A stretch of 64,000 nt of DNA from positions 27,081,912 through 27,145,911 of the forward strand of contig OZ026848.1 of NCBI GenBank assembly GCA_964023205.1. The letters are read 5' to 3'. Source of the stretch: Lutraria lutraria. Lineage: Eukaryota; Mollusca; Bivalvia; Venerida; Mactridae. The notes under the pieces were generated by a model. It was given only the letters and a program-made list of their open reading frames with translations, was not told the DNA's origin and ran no database searches. Below, in pieces: positions 11,716 through 25,139 of the stretch (position 1 is the first letter of the stretch; each line of letters starts with the position of its first letter). The position numbers and the translations under genes were made by a program.

Positions 11716-12913
11716 GACTTCCAGTTCTTTGATAACAGCGTAAAAAACTCACAGATTACACACGTGCGGTGACAACATGCTGACACATTTACGTAATCAT
11801 TGGGAAAACTGCACACCCCCGCTTATTTGAATAACACTAGACCTATCGACAATGTTTAACTTTGTCATTCAAAAAACACGCTCCCCGTGGGTATTTAGCT
11901 GAGAACAAAGTTTGCGTCTAAACATAATATTTACTCTGAATAAATTGTTTAACATTAGCGGTACTTTATCATCGATGAGTATATTGAACGTAGATCAATT
12001 TGTTATATGCTTCAATTTAATTGAAAAAATAGTTTTGGAAAAATACCGTATCTATAGACGTATAATTTGTTTTAAATACCAAGTTATCCTCATCACAAGA
12101 CCTCTACTTACTGATTCGTACATTTTCTTTCATGTTCCGATTAAAGCATTTTGAAAAATCGTAAATCAGCTTTTAATTTAAACATTATTGCAACTAATTT
12201 ATTTTCCCATAATGCAACCATGCCCTAAAAAAGTGCCATGTCATTATTACTTTGTTGATTGAAGACCGTTACTGTGCAACTTTTTTTTATATAAATCACT
12301 TAAATACCAAGAAAATGTCTTTCTATATGGTCATGTTAAGTGTAACTTTCAACAAAAAACAAAGAACTGAGAGTACTCATGGAAGCTGATGAACGTACAT
12401 AGACTTTTCAGCTTTCCAAAGTCCTCACTCGCTCGTCACGTATGATTTTTATGCAGACCGAATTACTACATTTTTCTACATCCGCCATGCAATTGATAAA
12501 CTAGTTCCCTTCCATGTTGCAAACCAAATCTAAGTTACGTTTCCATGAGTACTTTCAGTACTTTGATTTTCGTTCCAATGGTGATCATAATATCAAGATA
12601 TTTTACAGTATGTTAACAGTGAGTTTCCTAAGATGATTGTTTACGCGTAAACAAATAAGGTCCTAGGGGAATATTTTCTTTCCAATTTGTTTAAATTGAT
12701 ATTTTTCAACACTGATGGGGCTTATTTCGAGATTTAAAAAAAAGCATTCTACCTAGATTGGGTTGTTCACCTTATTTCGTTGATTCTAAAAATTGCCATT
12801 TATATCAAAACTGAAATAAATCGACAATAATAAATTTCCCACAATTTAATTCGCCGATGCTAATACTCGTAGCTGGAATCTATCACTGTTATTTTTTCCA
12901 CAGTTACATTTAC

Positions 12914-13131
12914 GAAAGTGTTTCTCAATAAATTGCTCCAGATTTCCCAATAATTTTCTGCGAATTTTCCCAATAAATTATTGCTTGAATCGATAAAGGT
13001 TCCGTTTACACAAATCACGTAAGAAAGTGTTTCCCAACAAATTGCTTCAAATTTCCCAATAAATTTTCTGCGAATTTTCCCAATAAATTATTGCTTGAAT
13101 CGATAAAGGTTCCGTTTCCACAAATCATGTT
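12914..13131. repeat. 109-bp tandem duplication
   Basis: Two adjacent copies, 12914-13022 and 13023-13131, both run from GAAAGTGTTTC to CGATAAAGGTTCCGTTT with about a dozen differences. Further TTCCCAATAAATT-like words occur to 13520, so the duplication lies in a locally repetitive AT-rich zone. Confidence 0.9.
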
Positions 13132-13824
13132 TTTCTTGGTTGGGTTTTGCTTATGTTTCGACTGAATCACCTTTGAGAGTTTTCACCTAACTTGCATTGG
13201 TCGAATTTTTCTTGGATTTCTTTTCTGCTTTATTGGAGTAGTTAACTTAATTAATTTGTTGTGGCTTTTCCAATAAAATTACCACAAACAATTAGGATTC
13301 GATTTTTTCATCGAATTTAATTGATCGACGTATTTCAACCAGTTATGTACTGTTGGAATCAACCACTGACGTAGTAATAGATCGAGTTTGTTTTCTCAAT
13401 AAATTTACTATAATCAATCAATGTGCGATTTTATCATTAAAATAATGTTATTGATGGAAGTATGTTAATCAATTGATTACCTCTGGAATTTATCGCGGAT
13501 GTGGCTTCCAATAAAACTATTGCCTTTATCAATCAAGGTTAGATTTTTTTTGTATTTAATTTTTGTCGAATTTCTCTTTATGCACGAATAAATCAAAGCT
13601 GAATCGTTTTTCTGTAACAGTACATCGATTTTTTCTCCGAATTGTAGGAAATCGATTTTTCATCGGTAAAATAAATTTACTGTTAAATCATGTCGGAATC
13701 TATCATGGTCTGGTTATGAGTCGAGTTTTACCAAGTGGTGGAATGTTTCGATCTTTGTTGGAACACCGAAAAAGACCGAGTAGTAACGAATAAGAAAACG
13801 TTTACTCGAAAAACCAATCGTAAC

Positions 13825-13985
13825 AACTCGGGCATTTCCGTAACTGAGAAATACGCACTTTCGTTAGACAAACGCCGAGGAGATCCGATTGTCGAAAAAC
13901 TACAAATACGCTCACAATCGGAACTCCTCGGTTGTCTAAAGAAACGTGCGTATTTCTCAGTTACGGAAATGCCCGATGCCCGAGT
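13825..13985. mobile_element. Foldback MITE carrying the 51-bp-motif family
   Basis: Left arm 13825-13892 and right arm 13914-13985 are imperfect inverted repeats. Each contains ACTCGGGCATTTCCGTAACT, GAGAAATACGCAC, GTTAGACAA or its counterpart, and CCGAGGAG...CCGATTGT. The loop is about 20 bp. The right arm has a short duplication (GCCCGATGCCCGAGT). No clear target duplication was seen. Family unknown. Confidence 0.85.
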
Positions 13986-13999
13986 AGTGATGTTTTAGT

Positions 14000-16350
14000 A
14001 AACCTTTTGCCCAGGCGCGGACACCACACTACTGTTGAAAGAACAGGTGTTTTGTTTATGAAACTTTTCATGGGCCGTCAGTCCTTTGAAATAAATTTCG
14101 TCGTCAGTTTTATATCGCGGGATGAAAGAGGCGAGTCGTTTGAAATTCCCGTTATTTTTATGAATGATGATTAACAGAATAAAGTAAATAAAGACATTAA
14201 AATGAAAACCACGACAGCTAAAAAGTGTAACGCATCTCGCTTGACAACGACAGTAATAAATTATCAGTAAGGAAAACTTTTTCCACGCGCTGTAAATCCG
14301 TGTTGGTAGACGCTTGATATAGACACCGTGACATGATCAAAGTGCTTAACAGGCTTGTCAAAAAGATGCGGTAAGATGATAGTAGTTTTTATCCAAAAAT
14401 GGCCCAAAAAGCCGTTACAAAGTTTTTTTGTCGAATAACTGAAATATTTTAATGTCTTATCGCAAATAATTGTCAAATATTCATAACTAGTTTACCAGTT
14501 TTTTTATCCTAGTTTAAAACAAAAACTCACGCCTTCGAGTTGTACTAAATAGAGCATCTTTTCCATGTTTTTTTAACGGAAATTAGTTTTTTGATCGCGA
14601 TTTTCTTTTATTATTATTATTGAACAATAATAAATGGTTTTACAGACAATTATAGTGTAAACTTAATGAATATGCGGTATTGAACATACACAAAAAATAA
14701 AGATAAATAATGATAATAAATAAATAAAAATACGCGCATTAGGGAAAAGAAAATCGCCATGAGAAATGGTTTCAAGTACCAAACCACATGAGTATAGTAC
14801 AAGAAATAAAAAAAAATCTTTGGACGACAAATTAAATTATTGACAATCCACACGTGGTCTATATATCTTTATTAGCATTATTGTTAAACATCTAAACGCC
14901 CTATCAACGTGGTGTATTACATAACAATATTTGTCTTCATTTAATACAGAAAAAAAATTCATTTTACTTTAACCCTGTACTGATTAAAGCGTACCATAAT
15001 TTAATGGTATTTAATAAATAGGACACTGATTTCAAGAGATAGTCGCATAATTGCCCTTAAATATTTTTTTTTTAAACTAATTAGCCGCCAAATTTAACCA
15101 GAGCAAAAAGTGCTAAATCAATTGAGCGTATGAATATACAATGAAGTTTGAATAAAAAAGTTTCAAATATTTCTACCTAGGACCATGATACGCATATTCA
15201 CATTTTTGCAATTCTATCGAACTTTCAAATCAACTTCGTTTCGTGATATTTTTCGGTTCGGAAATAACTCCCATGCTATTATTTATACACTGATGTTATC
15301 TGCGTTAAACTTATTTCGCGTAGTTTAAGATTAACAACTTAATTGCAGCAATTAAACAAAAATGCGCGAAGCGGAAACATTGAAACATTTTTTCTACGCA
15401 TGCGTAGTAGGCCTACAATTAGATCGACCATTGTTTGCAAACGTAATGCGATACGGATGGGGGTAAAATATGCTGAGATAGAATCAATGTGAAATCGTAT
15501 AATTTTAAATGCACGCATTTCACTCTAAAATATTTGATAATGGCGTATTAATTACTTAACTACACCGTACAAACCCAGATGTTATGTGGCGGATTGTACC
15601 GCATCTTAAGGGGTTACGAGTTCGAGATGCGTCATCCGGGAAAACTTTATCAACGGGAAAACTATATTTTACATAGACATTAACGCAGACCCGTTGGAAG
15701 CAATTTCAGATTAATGGGGGTGGGGGCTAATTTAAGACTTTGTCTGGCAGCGTGTGGGGGAGAAAAACTAAAGTCCCTTTAAACAGCATTACAGTCGAAA
15801 TTATTGGGTGGGCTAAGGCTTGTAATAGCCGTCATCCCGGATTCGTGTAGCCCTGTAGTAAGAGATAAGTCCAACATGGATCATTGTGTTAAAAATAGTG
15901 TACACTGTATTATGTTTCGGAAGCACACTTAATCATGAAGTGAACATTTGTAGGTCCCGTGATTAAAACATAAAAGTTAGGAATGGGTAAAAAAGACAAT
16001 TAAGAACATAAAACTGTAGACATGTACATAATAAAATACCTCTACTGTCTTGTAAAAACGGAGTATTTGTTGTTTAGTGCCAAATCGCAACGTAATGATT
16101 GTTCAGTTGTACGAGACTGTACAATGTATATCAAAGAAAGATCGACTTGATCACATACGAATTAATATACATACACTAATAAACATACAGCTGCCTTACA
16201 TGTAGTGTCTCTCTCTCTGCCTAATCAATATTTTGTGGTGTGGGCCGAAGATGTAATTTACTGTTTTTAAAAAATTATATAATACTGATAGATTACACAA
16301 TTCAATTTGATTGTTTTCTTTATTGTGTCACGTAATATGTCATGATGACA
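14000..16350. other. Intergenic, no gene seen
   Basis: Short frames only, none with recognisable motifs. Contains R4 at 15690-15775. Confidence 0.5.
15690..15775. repeat. Dispersed repeat R4, copy 1
   Basis: ACCCGTTGGAAGCAATTTCA, then GGGGGCTAATTTAAGACTTT and GTCTGGCAGCGTGTGGG match the inverse of 30630-30720. Confidence 0.65.
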
Positions 16351-16355
16351 TGGTT

Positions 16356-16515
16356 AGATGTGTTACTCCCTTCGGAATGTAATTCATGAAAACATGAGTT
16401 TTTCTTGAACTTTTCTTGTACAGTTCATGAATGTTTCATGAACATAAATCATGAGTTCATGAACATAAATAGTTCATGAAGTATGAATGATTATTTGACA
16501 GGGGTAATACAGCCA
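16356..16515. repeat. Dispersed repeat R3 (GTTCATGAA-rich), copy 1
   Basis: Dense in TTCATGAA palindromic words. It matches 52712-52835 on the opposite strand through TGAAAACATGAGTTTTTCTT, GAACTTTTCTTGTACAG and ATAGTTCATGAAGTATGA. Confidence 0.75.
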
Positions 16516-18100
16516 TTTCAAGAAGACCCCCTGTAAGTTGTAATTGTCTTTCGCTACAAGCCTTATTTGCAAAATAATAATATACATGACGTACAATGCT
16601 TGCTGCATCTTCGAAATAGAGATATATTTAAAGTAATGGATTGGTTGACATAAATCATTAATTATTCAAACTTTGATGGGAGCGATCACTCCTTAGTCCC
16701 GCCTTCAACGACGGGTACCATTTCATGTGGTCAATGACCACTTGTTTTATATGGTATATCAAATAATTAGGGCGATATTGTCAACTTAGTCTTTGTAATA
16801 ATTACAATATTACATTATAACGTAAATACACAAAATGTGTGCCCGGCGCCTTTAAGATTTTAGCGTTCTTTGAAGTCCTGCTTGCTTTGTTTATAAAACG
16901 TGGTTAGTACTTCGTCTAATCGGCTTATTTCATTATAATAAGTCTTTAATCTATGTTTGACAATGGGCCAGTTTGTGTACAAGCACAAGAAATGTGATAC
17001 CGCGTGAGTGACCGGTCTAGTAAAATCTCGTTCCGGAATCCACGGATGTGACTTCATGATTAAACAACAAATATCTCGTCTTTATATGAAAAGACAGTTA
17101 AATAAAAAGCTTAAATAAAGAAATGACGAATATCCTTTAATTTAGATGTTTTCGTTTATATTTGATCTCGAATTTTGCATCCGGAAAAAAACAGACTTTA
17201 GACAGCTTGAATACTTGTTTTTATGCTTCTATTTCTTGTACTGAGACAAGTGGCCTCCATATACTTTTACCATTGAATTGTACTTGACAAATCTAACCAC
17301 ATCAAGACGGTTTATATCCCATACTCTACGGAAACCGTTCCATAATTCACCAGTCTGACTGTACTTTAATATTTATTAGTTGCGTAGTAGCGCGATTTTT
17401 GCATGACAAATGACACAATTAATGTAAACGGAATAATGCAATTAATATCAGCCTGACGGTGTCACTTAACGTTCTTTGATGTATAATTCCTCTATCATCG
17501 TAAAAAACATCAGCAGAGAACTGTATCCCTGGTTGTGTTGCGCTAACAGAAAGTAATCCCGTTTGTAGATCAACACGGGAATGCGCGACATACCACAAAC
17601 ATCGTGCTATCAAATCTTCGCGATATAAACCGGACAGTCATACAATAATATTTACGTTTTGTGTCAACTCGGTTTCCGTGGCGATACAAGTAAACAGAAA
17701 GTATTTTCTCCGACCGTCTTAATGATGACTGAGTCACGAACAGTTACACCTGTGCAGGACGAACACTATTCCTGGCACCAAGAGAGCGAGCTGTATTCGA
17801 GCTTAAGATGGCAGACAGGATTTCTGTTATCTACCTCAAGACTTAAGATAATGTTTACATTGTTCTGATACATTAAGTCTATGAGTTTGCCCCCCCCCCC
17901 CCCCAAAACCTGACCATTCTTGTCTAGGTACTATGGCAGGACTGTGTCTGTCTAAATACTGTGTTCGACATGCGACTTTTTTCGTAACTTTTACTAAGTC
18001 GGATTTGCTTTTGTCCGGGTTCTACGTCACTTATTTTGCCATGTTGCTTTTTTTGTCAATGTATACTATGTCGGGCCTGTTATCGCCTGTGTTTTACATC

Positions 18101-18300
18101 NNNNNNNNNNNNNNNNNNNNNNNNNNNNNNNNNNNNNNNNNNNNNNNNNNNNNNNNNNNNNNNNNNNNNNNNNNNNNNNNNNNNNNNNNNNNNNNNNNNN
18201 NNNNNNNNNNNNNNNNNNNNNNNNNNNNNNNNNNNNNNNNNNNNNNNNNNNNNNNNNNNNNNNNNNNNNNNNNNNNNNNNNNNNNNNNNNNNNNNNNNNN
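18101..18300. other. Assembly gap (200 N)
   Basis: Exactly 200 unknown bases, flanked by CATC on both sides (TTTTACATC and CATCGGTAAG). The round length suggests a placeholder rather than a measured gap. Reading frames that span it are meaningless. Confidence 0.99.
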
Positions 18301-18651
18301 CATCGGTAAGCCTTCTCATACTGGCGTGTACACCACCTTTAGACGACAAAAAGGGTATTATATGTAGGTGGTCACGTTAACAAACCGAAACATGAATGAA
18401 TGATGGAAAAACCTGTATGTGGCCCTTTTAATGAGAAGTAAGACCATTGAAGGGGTCTCTAATTGAGGTCTGAATGTACGGTTAACTATATATTTCAAAA
18501 CTAACAATTTCTACACGTACAACAAAAGTTAGAGACGTTATTCGCTTATATATATATAAATTTATTCTATAATATCTCCCAGCTTTCATTAGGCGTAAAA
18601 AATGGTTGTTTCTGGTTACTCGACCTATTCTAAGTTTTCCCCGCGATACTT

Positions 18652-18990
18652 AAAGGCCCATTAGCTTTTTGAATTTAGTAATACATGTACAGAACAATAG
18701 ATAAAATTATTGTAAAATATAAAAAATGCATTTCGTTTTCTCTAAAACAACATTTACATAATGCCTTTCTATAGCCACATCACATACAAATGTTATCAGA
18801 TGCTTTTTTCTTATTTTTTGCAATATCATTGAAAAAGATACTGCGCTACATTGCTATATGTACTTCATGATTAAAAAGAAAATTTCAGAATGTTTTTTTT
18901 AAATTAAAGTCAATTTCACTGATAAGACATCTTTCTATGTAAAATAAGACCTACTTTAATTTTAACATCCAAAAAGCTAATGGGGCTTTA
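18652..18990. mobile_element. piggyBac-like MITE with TTAA flanks, nested in another repeat
   Basis: Terminal inverted repeats AGGCCCATTAGCTTTTTGAA (left) and AGCCCCATTAGCTTTTTGGA (right, read on the minus strand) enclose about 340 bp and are flanked by TTAA on both sides, the piggyBac target duplication. The flanks (18585-18650 and 18990-19150) match a repeat at 58015-58260 that lacks this insert, giving an empty-site comparison. No transposase ORF. Confidence 0.85.
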
Positions 18991-19159
18991 ACGTATTAAA
19001 TGGTAGCCGGAGGAACGGAAAATCCACTTTCTCACTTTTTAGCTTTTCACATGCTTCCAAGAGCAAAACCCCAACATGCCATGAGCTACCTTCTCTATTT
19101 TTAACGAGCATGTGATAAGAAACCGAAACAATCTTTTTAGGCCTTATATCATTTTGATG

Positions 19160-22100
19160 AATGAACTAAACGATTAACACAAAAAACGACGATGTAGATT
19201 TCGTTTTGCGGTTGTTTCGGTTGTCAATCCATTTGATCATTCATAAACTTGAACAGATATCGAACAAATTAAATATAAAGATCAAGTGATTGATCTGCGG
19301 TTCTGCCTTTGAAATAAAACGCTTTTATTTCTCCAGCGTTAATGATTTATAGCACGGTAGATGCTCGTCAGCACTACACAATACCAGGAAAAATTAACAT
19401 TAAACGCTAAACTTAAGCAGTATTGTTTTCATTTAAGCAATCGCGTATTTTATAGAAGTAAAACATGTTTGAAGTATCGTTTTATTAATGCTATACAGGT
19501 TTAAAAATGCATTTGGGGTAACGGCATTGGACATGTTCCATGCTATATTACTGTATGTCAACTGGGCAGGCTGCAATGATTAAAATATCGAATACTAGTA
19601 GTATAAAAAAAAGAAAATGACAACAATACTAACCCAGATTCTGACCTTCTCGTTGGTAACAACTGCTTGGACTTATGTTACTATCCACGTAAAAAACAAG
19701 TACTATATGTCCGAAGTTAGCAAGTGGATACGGGTCCACTGCAAGCACGGCATCGTGACTCGTAGACCGTGATAACGGCTCGTCCGAAGGAATGTCTTAT
19801 ATCTATACCCGAAAACTGACGGAGGGGCTAAATACACGTTCATCCGGTGTCTCTGAATTGTTACCAACTCTTTGCACTCACGTTTTGTCGTGAAAAATGC
19901 GTCCAAATTATCATCACAGTCTATCTACTTATGTAATTAAAAGCAGCGTCCGCCCATCTCTCCTCTTGACTATTGTACTGAAAGAATGTGTCCTTTTTCT
20001 CCGAACTATTTTCTATATATTGCATCGAAGCCCCACTAACTCTGCCCAACTGCATATACTCTGAAAATATCAGAGACAAACCCAAAACTAACGTCCTTGC
20101 CATGTTTTCTAACTTCCTTTAATATTTAACACAATTTTATCGCGAACTGCGAATCAGTTCCTTTGATTTAACTCGAAATCATAGATTTCGTCCTTAATGC
20201 TAAAAAGTTAATTTTCGTAAATTTTTAACTATACAATGTCCAATAAGTCTTTAATACTTTTTCTGAATCATGCTCGTTGATATCCGTTGAAAAATGAAAT
20301 TGTCGTACTTATTGTCTAAGTTAATACATGTACTATTAATTCCAACAGCACTTTCCGTTAATTTCAAGTATGAGTTATTTCAAAGGCGTGCAACTCGAAT
20401 GAATGAAAACATGTTCGTAAAACTTTCATTTTACTTTAAGGTAAGCGGAGGAGAGCATAAATTAACTTCAAAGAAATTAATTCAATTATTTTGTAAAATA
20501 ATACTTGAAATTATCTATGTTATGTATACAACACCGCTCTTATGACACTCAACTTCAAAGCAAACGTTCATTTACTTCGCATGGTCGTACGCTCTGGATA
20601 ACTTCAACCTATTGAAAACCGATATTCTACCAGTATGAAATTACATAGTCCCTTATAGCTTAAATCCTAGTTTTCACAAGAAAAGAATCACAACTAAATA
20701 TTTCTTCATATTTAGTAAGACAAGTGAAACATCGCGAGTCCGTGTTTGAATGCTAGCCTCAAAGTCCGTCTCGATTTTATATATATACCACCCCGATAAC
20801 TAACGAATTTGTAAGCATTGAAAACGAACACTCGAATGCCTTTTGGACACAACCAGCTCAGTTAAATCTTTATCAAAGTATCTGTCGACACGTATAGCGA
20901 AAATAATATCGCACATTTTAATTACAACGCTAATACAATTATAATAATGAATAGAAGTGGCTTAACCAATCAGAATAGTAAAATGTTTTGTTAGCATCGA
21001 TTTGATTGGCTGATGAGAAATCGTTGAACAGTTAGGTATGATTGTAAACACTGTCGGCTTCTCTTTGATGTTTGAGTACAGTCAAAAGTAAATTGGCTAT
21101 ACATGTTTGAATGTCCGGGCTAAAATCGACCCATGTCTACAGTTTAAAACAAGCCGACAGACTTTGCGATTCAAATCAATCCACGAATACACAACGTAAT
21201 TATCTATCTTCTCGTTTTATCTCCATAATGTTAAATCCACAAATAAACGCTTTTAAATATATTAAGCGCTACATACACGTTATTGCTACAATCCATTTGA
21301 CAAACACACAAACACACCCGTACAGTTTCAGATACGATGTTAAGACATCCGATTCTGGTTGATTTGCTTAAAGTTTGTATTACTATAAATTCGAGCCCAT
21401 TTCTCTCTCATAAAATACAATACATTCTCAAGTCGCTTATTTTCAACAGCAATACTACTCACATTCGTCGTTTGAGTAAAAATGAGTTATGTGATAGCGG
21501 AATAAGGCCAAGGTATGCCGTATACTGATAGTATGGAGGGAAACAACGTACGCGTTATAAGATATCCATTTATCTTATGTCGTAGTAATGGACTGCCATT
21601 CATAAAAAGCGATCAAGTGACATAAAATCGTATATTTCAAACGGGTAATCCGCGAGGATTTATCGCATTTGCAGATTAACATGTTACAATGAATTGTACT
21701 TTGATTTCTTTAATTTTCTTTGATCTAGCCGCCCTTTTGAATACACACAATTACTACACTGATAGGGCATTTTTAACCAACTGTGAAAATGGCCAAATTA
21801 ATGTCAATAATCTAACGATGCTGATTTATGTAAATTTCATAGCGTACGATTAATTCTTTAATAATGACTGAATCTTTGAAGAAAACCATTTCACGCTAAT
21901 TTATAATAAAACAAACTTCTCAATCCGTCGCCGCGTCTAAACGATGCCAAAAAGGTCACTGTTGAATGGAAAGCCGCCCTTTTTAACAAAGTTCTCAGAT
22001 GTACTTACTTTATTACAAAAAAACAAGACCTTGTTTCAGTGACTAGTATTTTTACACCCATGTCATTTTTGTCTGTTTTATTATTTAATTAACCTTTATC

Positions 22101-22310
22101 AATGGTGTATGTCCTAATGAACCACTTCAAGATCGTCGTATTTTATCTTTCATTGTTACGAATGTTTTAGTAAATTGAAATTATTAAGTTCGTAAAACGT
22201 CTTAAAGAAGCCGACTTGTTGCTGAAAAAATCCGGGAATTTCAATATATTAAAGCGACATTCGGGGAAGCGAAACAGATACTAGTATACCGCTGTTAATT
22301 CGTATAAGTA
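19160..22310. other. Intergenic, no gene seen
   Basis: No repeat or gene is recognised with confidence. A 60-codon minus-strand frame at 19921-20103 begins with a signal-peptide-like stretch but lacks supporting splice sites (see rejected items). CpG frequency is ordinary here, unlike the right half of the window. Confidence 0.45.
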
Positions 22311-22317
22311 AGGTGGT

Positions 22318-23155
22318 TATACACGACAGATGGAGGGCTAAGGTGGTGACATGATGGTGGGAGGGAGTGAGGTGGTGACATGATGGTGGGAGGGAGTGAG
22401 GTGGACGACGAGATAATTATTAGACATTGACGGAATGGAAGGTAGGGGGTAGAGTACAATAGTTACAAGCAGAATGGTTGGCGGGTTAAATTTGTGATAG
22501 GGGAGGGAGTAGAGTGGTGGATGGGTTATGGCGGTGACGGAGGGGAGGGAATTAATAGGGTGGAGGGCGGGATAAGGTGCTTACAAAATGAAGAGAAGAG
22601 TAGAGTGGAGGTGGGATAAGGTGGTAACATGATGGTGAGAGGGAGTAGGATGGAGGGCGGGATAAGATAGTGACGGGATTCTAGGTAGCGAGTAGAGTGA
22701 TTATAAGATGGAGGAAACGAGAAGAATGTTGGGCGGGTTAAAGTTGTGATGAAGAGGAGGGATTAGAGTGGAGGGTGAGATAGGTGGTGATGGAGGGGAG
22801 GGAAACTGAGAGCGGAGGGCGGGTTAAAGTTGTGATGGGGGGAGGGAATAGAGTGGAGGGCTGGATAAGATAGTGACGGGATGAGAGACAGGGAGTAGAT
22901 CGGAGGGCGGGTTGAAGTTGAGACAGAGGGGAGGGAATACAGTGATGCAGGTATGGAATAAGATTGTGACGGGTTGGAGGGTAGTAGAGTGGAGAGCGGG
23001 GAGATGGAGAGAGGGGGGCATATGGTGGGATAGGATATGTTGGCGGGATAATGACAGTGAAAACGGAGAGAGAAAGAGAGAAATAAATGAGGGAGGGAGA
23101 GAGACGAATAGGGACATTAGTGGAAGTTGAGACAAAGAGGAAGAAAAAGTAGAGC
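22318..23155. repeat. GA/GGT-rich degenerate minisatellite
   Basis: Purine-rich strand made of loosely repeated blocks such as GGGAGGGAGTAGAGTGGAGG, GGCGGGATAAGGTGGTGAC and GGGCGGGTTAAAGTTGTGAT. Two early blocks (about 22340-22400) repeat exactly over roughly 30 bp. Clusters of G-runs could form G-quadruplexes. Open frames on both strands here are by-products of the purine bias. Confidence 0.85.
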
Positions 23156-24252
23156 GATAGAAAGAGTTTCTACCACTACCACTAGATCATTTTACATACA
23201 TTATATATGAATTTATTTGTGGAAACTTCTGAATTTACGTGAGTGATAGAACTCATAAATCAGTCTTAAATTCAACTTTGATATGTTAAATAAACAGTTT
23301 ACGTAACCGATCTTTCGATCTTTCTATAAACACATACATTAGTTTACTTGTCAGACACAAGGAACTCGTACCTCATGAACGTGCTAAGGGTGAAAGAATA
23401 GAGAAGAAATAAGACACGTACGTGTCAGCTCTAAATTAGATTAAATAAATCTGAAGACATTTCTTATACTTTTCTGACAGATAAAATGTTTCTCACTAAA
23501 GTTACCACTTGTCCACGAAGTCACACGAATCTTTAGCGACAAACATCTGCGCTTTTGATGTGTGTATATTATCATTTAAGATTAATTTAGGTCAATTTTG
23601 ATCAATGATGTCCCCTTGCCCATTTTCAGATACGAGCTTTGATGTTTAAATAACATACCTAAATAAACAGAACGTCTCAGTTTGGTTCTAGGTCCGTTAA
23701 GTATATTTAAGGCTTTTTATCTGGCTATAAATGGGCATAATGTGAGTCTCGGCCAAGTTGGTTTTAAATGTTTCATATAATCACTCGTTTTAAATGTACA
23801 GATAAGAACAAATCGTACGGGCGGACAGATGTAAGGGCATAATAATGTTATTTCTATACATTGTAGTATTTTTTTTTATCTCGAATCTCAACAAGTGTGT
23901 TTGTATTTGATGTAGAAAGATTACGAATTAGATAGGAAGTTTAACATTAGAGAGAACACAATTTCCGGACCGACTGCTTTTGTTCGGATAATACAGGTTT
24001 TCTGATTAGAAGGGTTTTTGATTTTCATATCAGGGGGAGGGGCTTCGGATTTACAGGTCAGTCTGGTTTTCAGACTAGAGTGGTTTTCGAACTAGAACGC
24101 TCTTCGGACTAGACTGGTTTTCGGACAAAACAGATTTTCGTATAAATGAGGTTATAGGAATAAAGAGATGAATCCACTGTATTCAATTATGTCGGCTTAT
24201 GGAACGCTGGTTACATGCATGTATCTCGTGGACATTATTCTGTTATGTTGAT

Positions 24253-25092
24253 ATGACACTTTATTGACATTATATGCAAATATGTTTATATTATACTTTA
24301 TTGACATGATTATATGCTGATATGTTTATATAATAGTATATTGGCATCATTATATGCTGAAATATTTATATAATAGTATATTAACATCATTGTATGCTGA
24401 TATGTTTATATAATAGTATATTGACATGATTATATGCTGAAATGTTTATATAATAGTATATTGACATCATTGTATGCTGATATGTTTATATAATAGTATA
24501 TTGACATCATTGTATGCTGGTATGTTTATATAATAGTATATTGACATCATTGCATGCAGATATGTTTATATAATAGTATATTGACATCATTGTATGCTGA
24601 TATGTTTATATAACAGTATATTGACATCATTATATGCTGATATGTTTATATAATAGTATATTGACATCATTGTATGCTGATATGTTTATATAATAGTATA
24701 TTGACATCATTGCATGCTGATATGTTTATATAATAGTATATTGACATCATTGCATGCTGATATGTTTATATAATAGTATATTGACATCATTGTATGCTGA
24801 TATGTTTATATAATAGTATATTGACATCATTATATGCTGATATGTTGATATAATAGTATATTGACATCATTGCATGCAGATATGTTTATATAATAGTATA
24901 TTGACATCATTGCATGCTGGTATGTTTATATAATAGTATATTGACATCATTGCATGCTGATATGTTTATATAATAGTATATTGACATCATTGCATGCTGG
25001 TATGTTTATATAATAGTATATTGACATCATTGTATGCTGATATGTTTATATAATAGTATATTGACATCATTGCATGCTGGTATGTTTATATG
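24253..25092. repeat. 40-bp minisatellite, about 20 units
   Basis: Tandem 40-bp units built from TATGTTTATATAATAGTATA plus TTGACATCATTGYATGCTGA. Units are 90-100% alike, with recurring point variants (tgtatg/tgcatg/tatatg; ctga/ctgg/caga). The array decays at both ends (24253-24320 and 25080-25130 are partial, shifted units). The unit is not a multiple of three and contains no long open frame. Confidence 0.98.
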
Positions 25093-25139
25093 ATATTTAT
25101 TGACATAATTATATATATAATACTTTATTGACATATGCA

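Noticed and set aside
17933..18380. Frames crossing the 200-N gap
   Set aside because: Most of the translation is unknown bases, so openness across the gap carries no information.
19703..20103. Possible small secreted protein on the minus strand (signal-like start at 20103)
   Set aside because: The first 60 codons start with a hydrophobic leader, but no donor follows, the next frame (19703-19906) is out of phase, and the leader is ordinary enough to occur by chance.
22824..23135. 103-codon minus-strand frame and its plus-strand counterpart
   Set aside because: By-product of the purine-rich minisatellite, where stops are rare on both strands.
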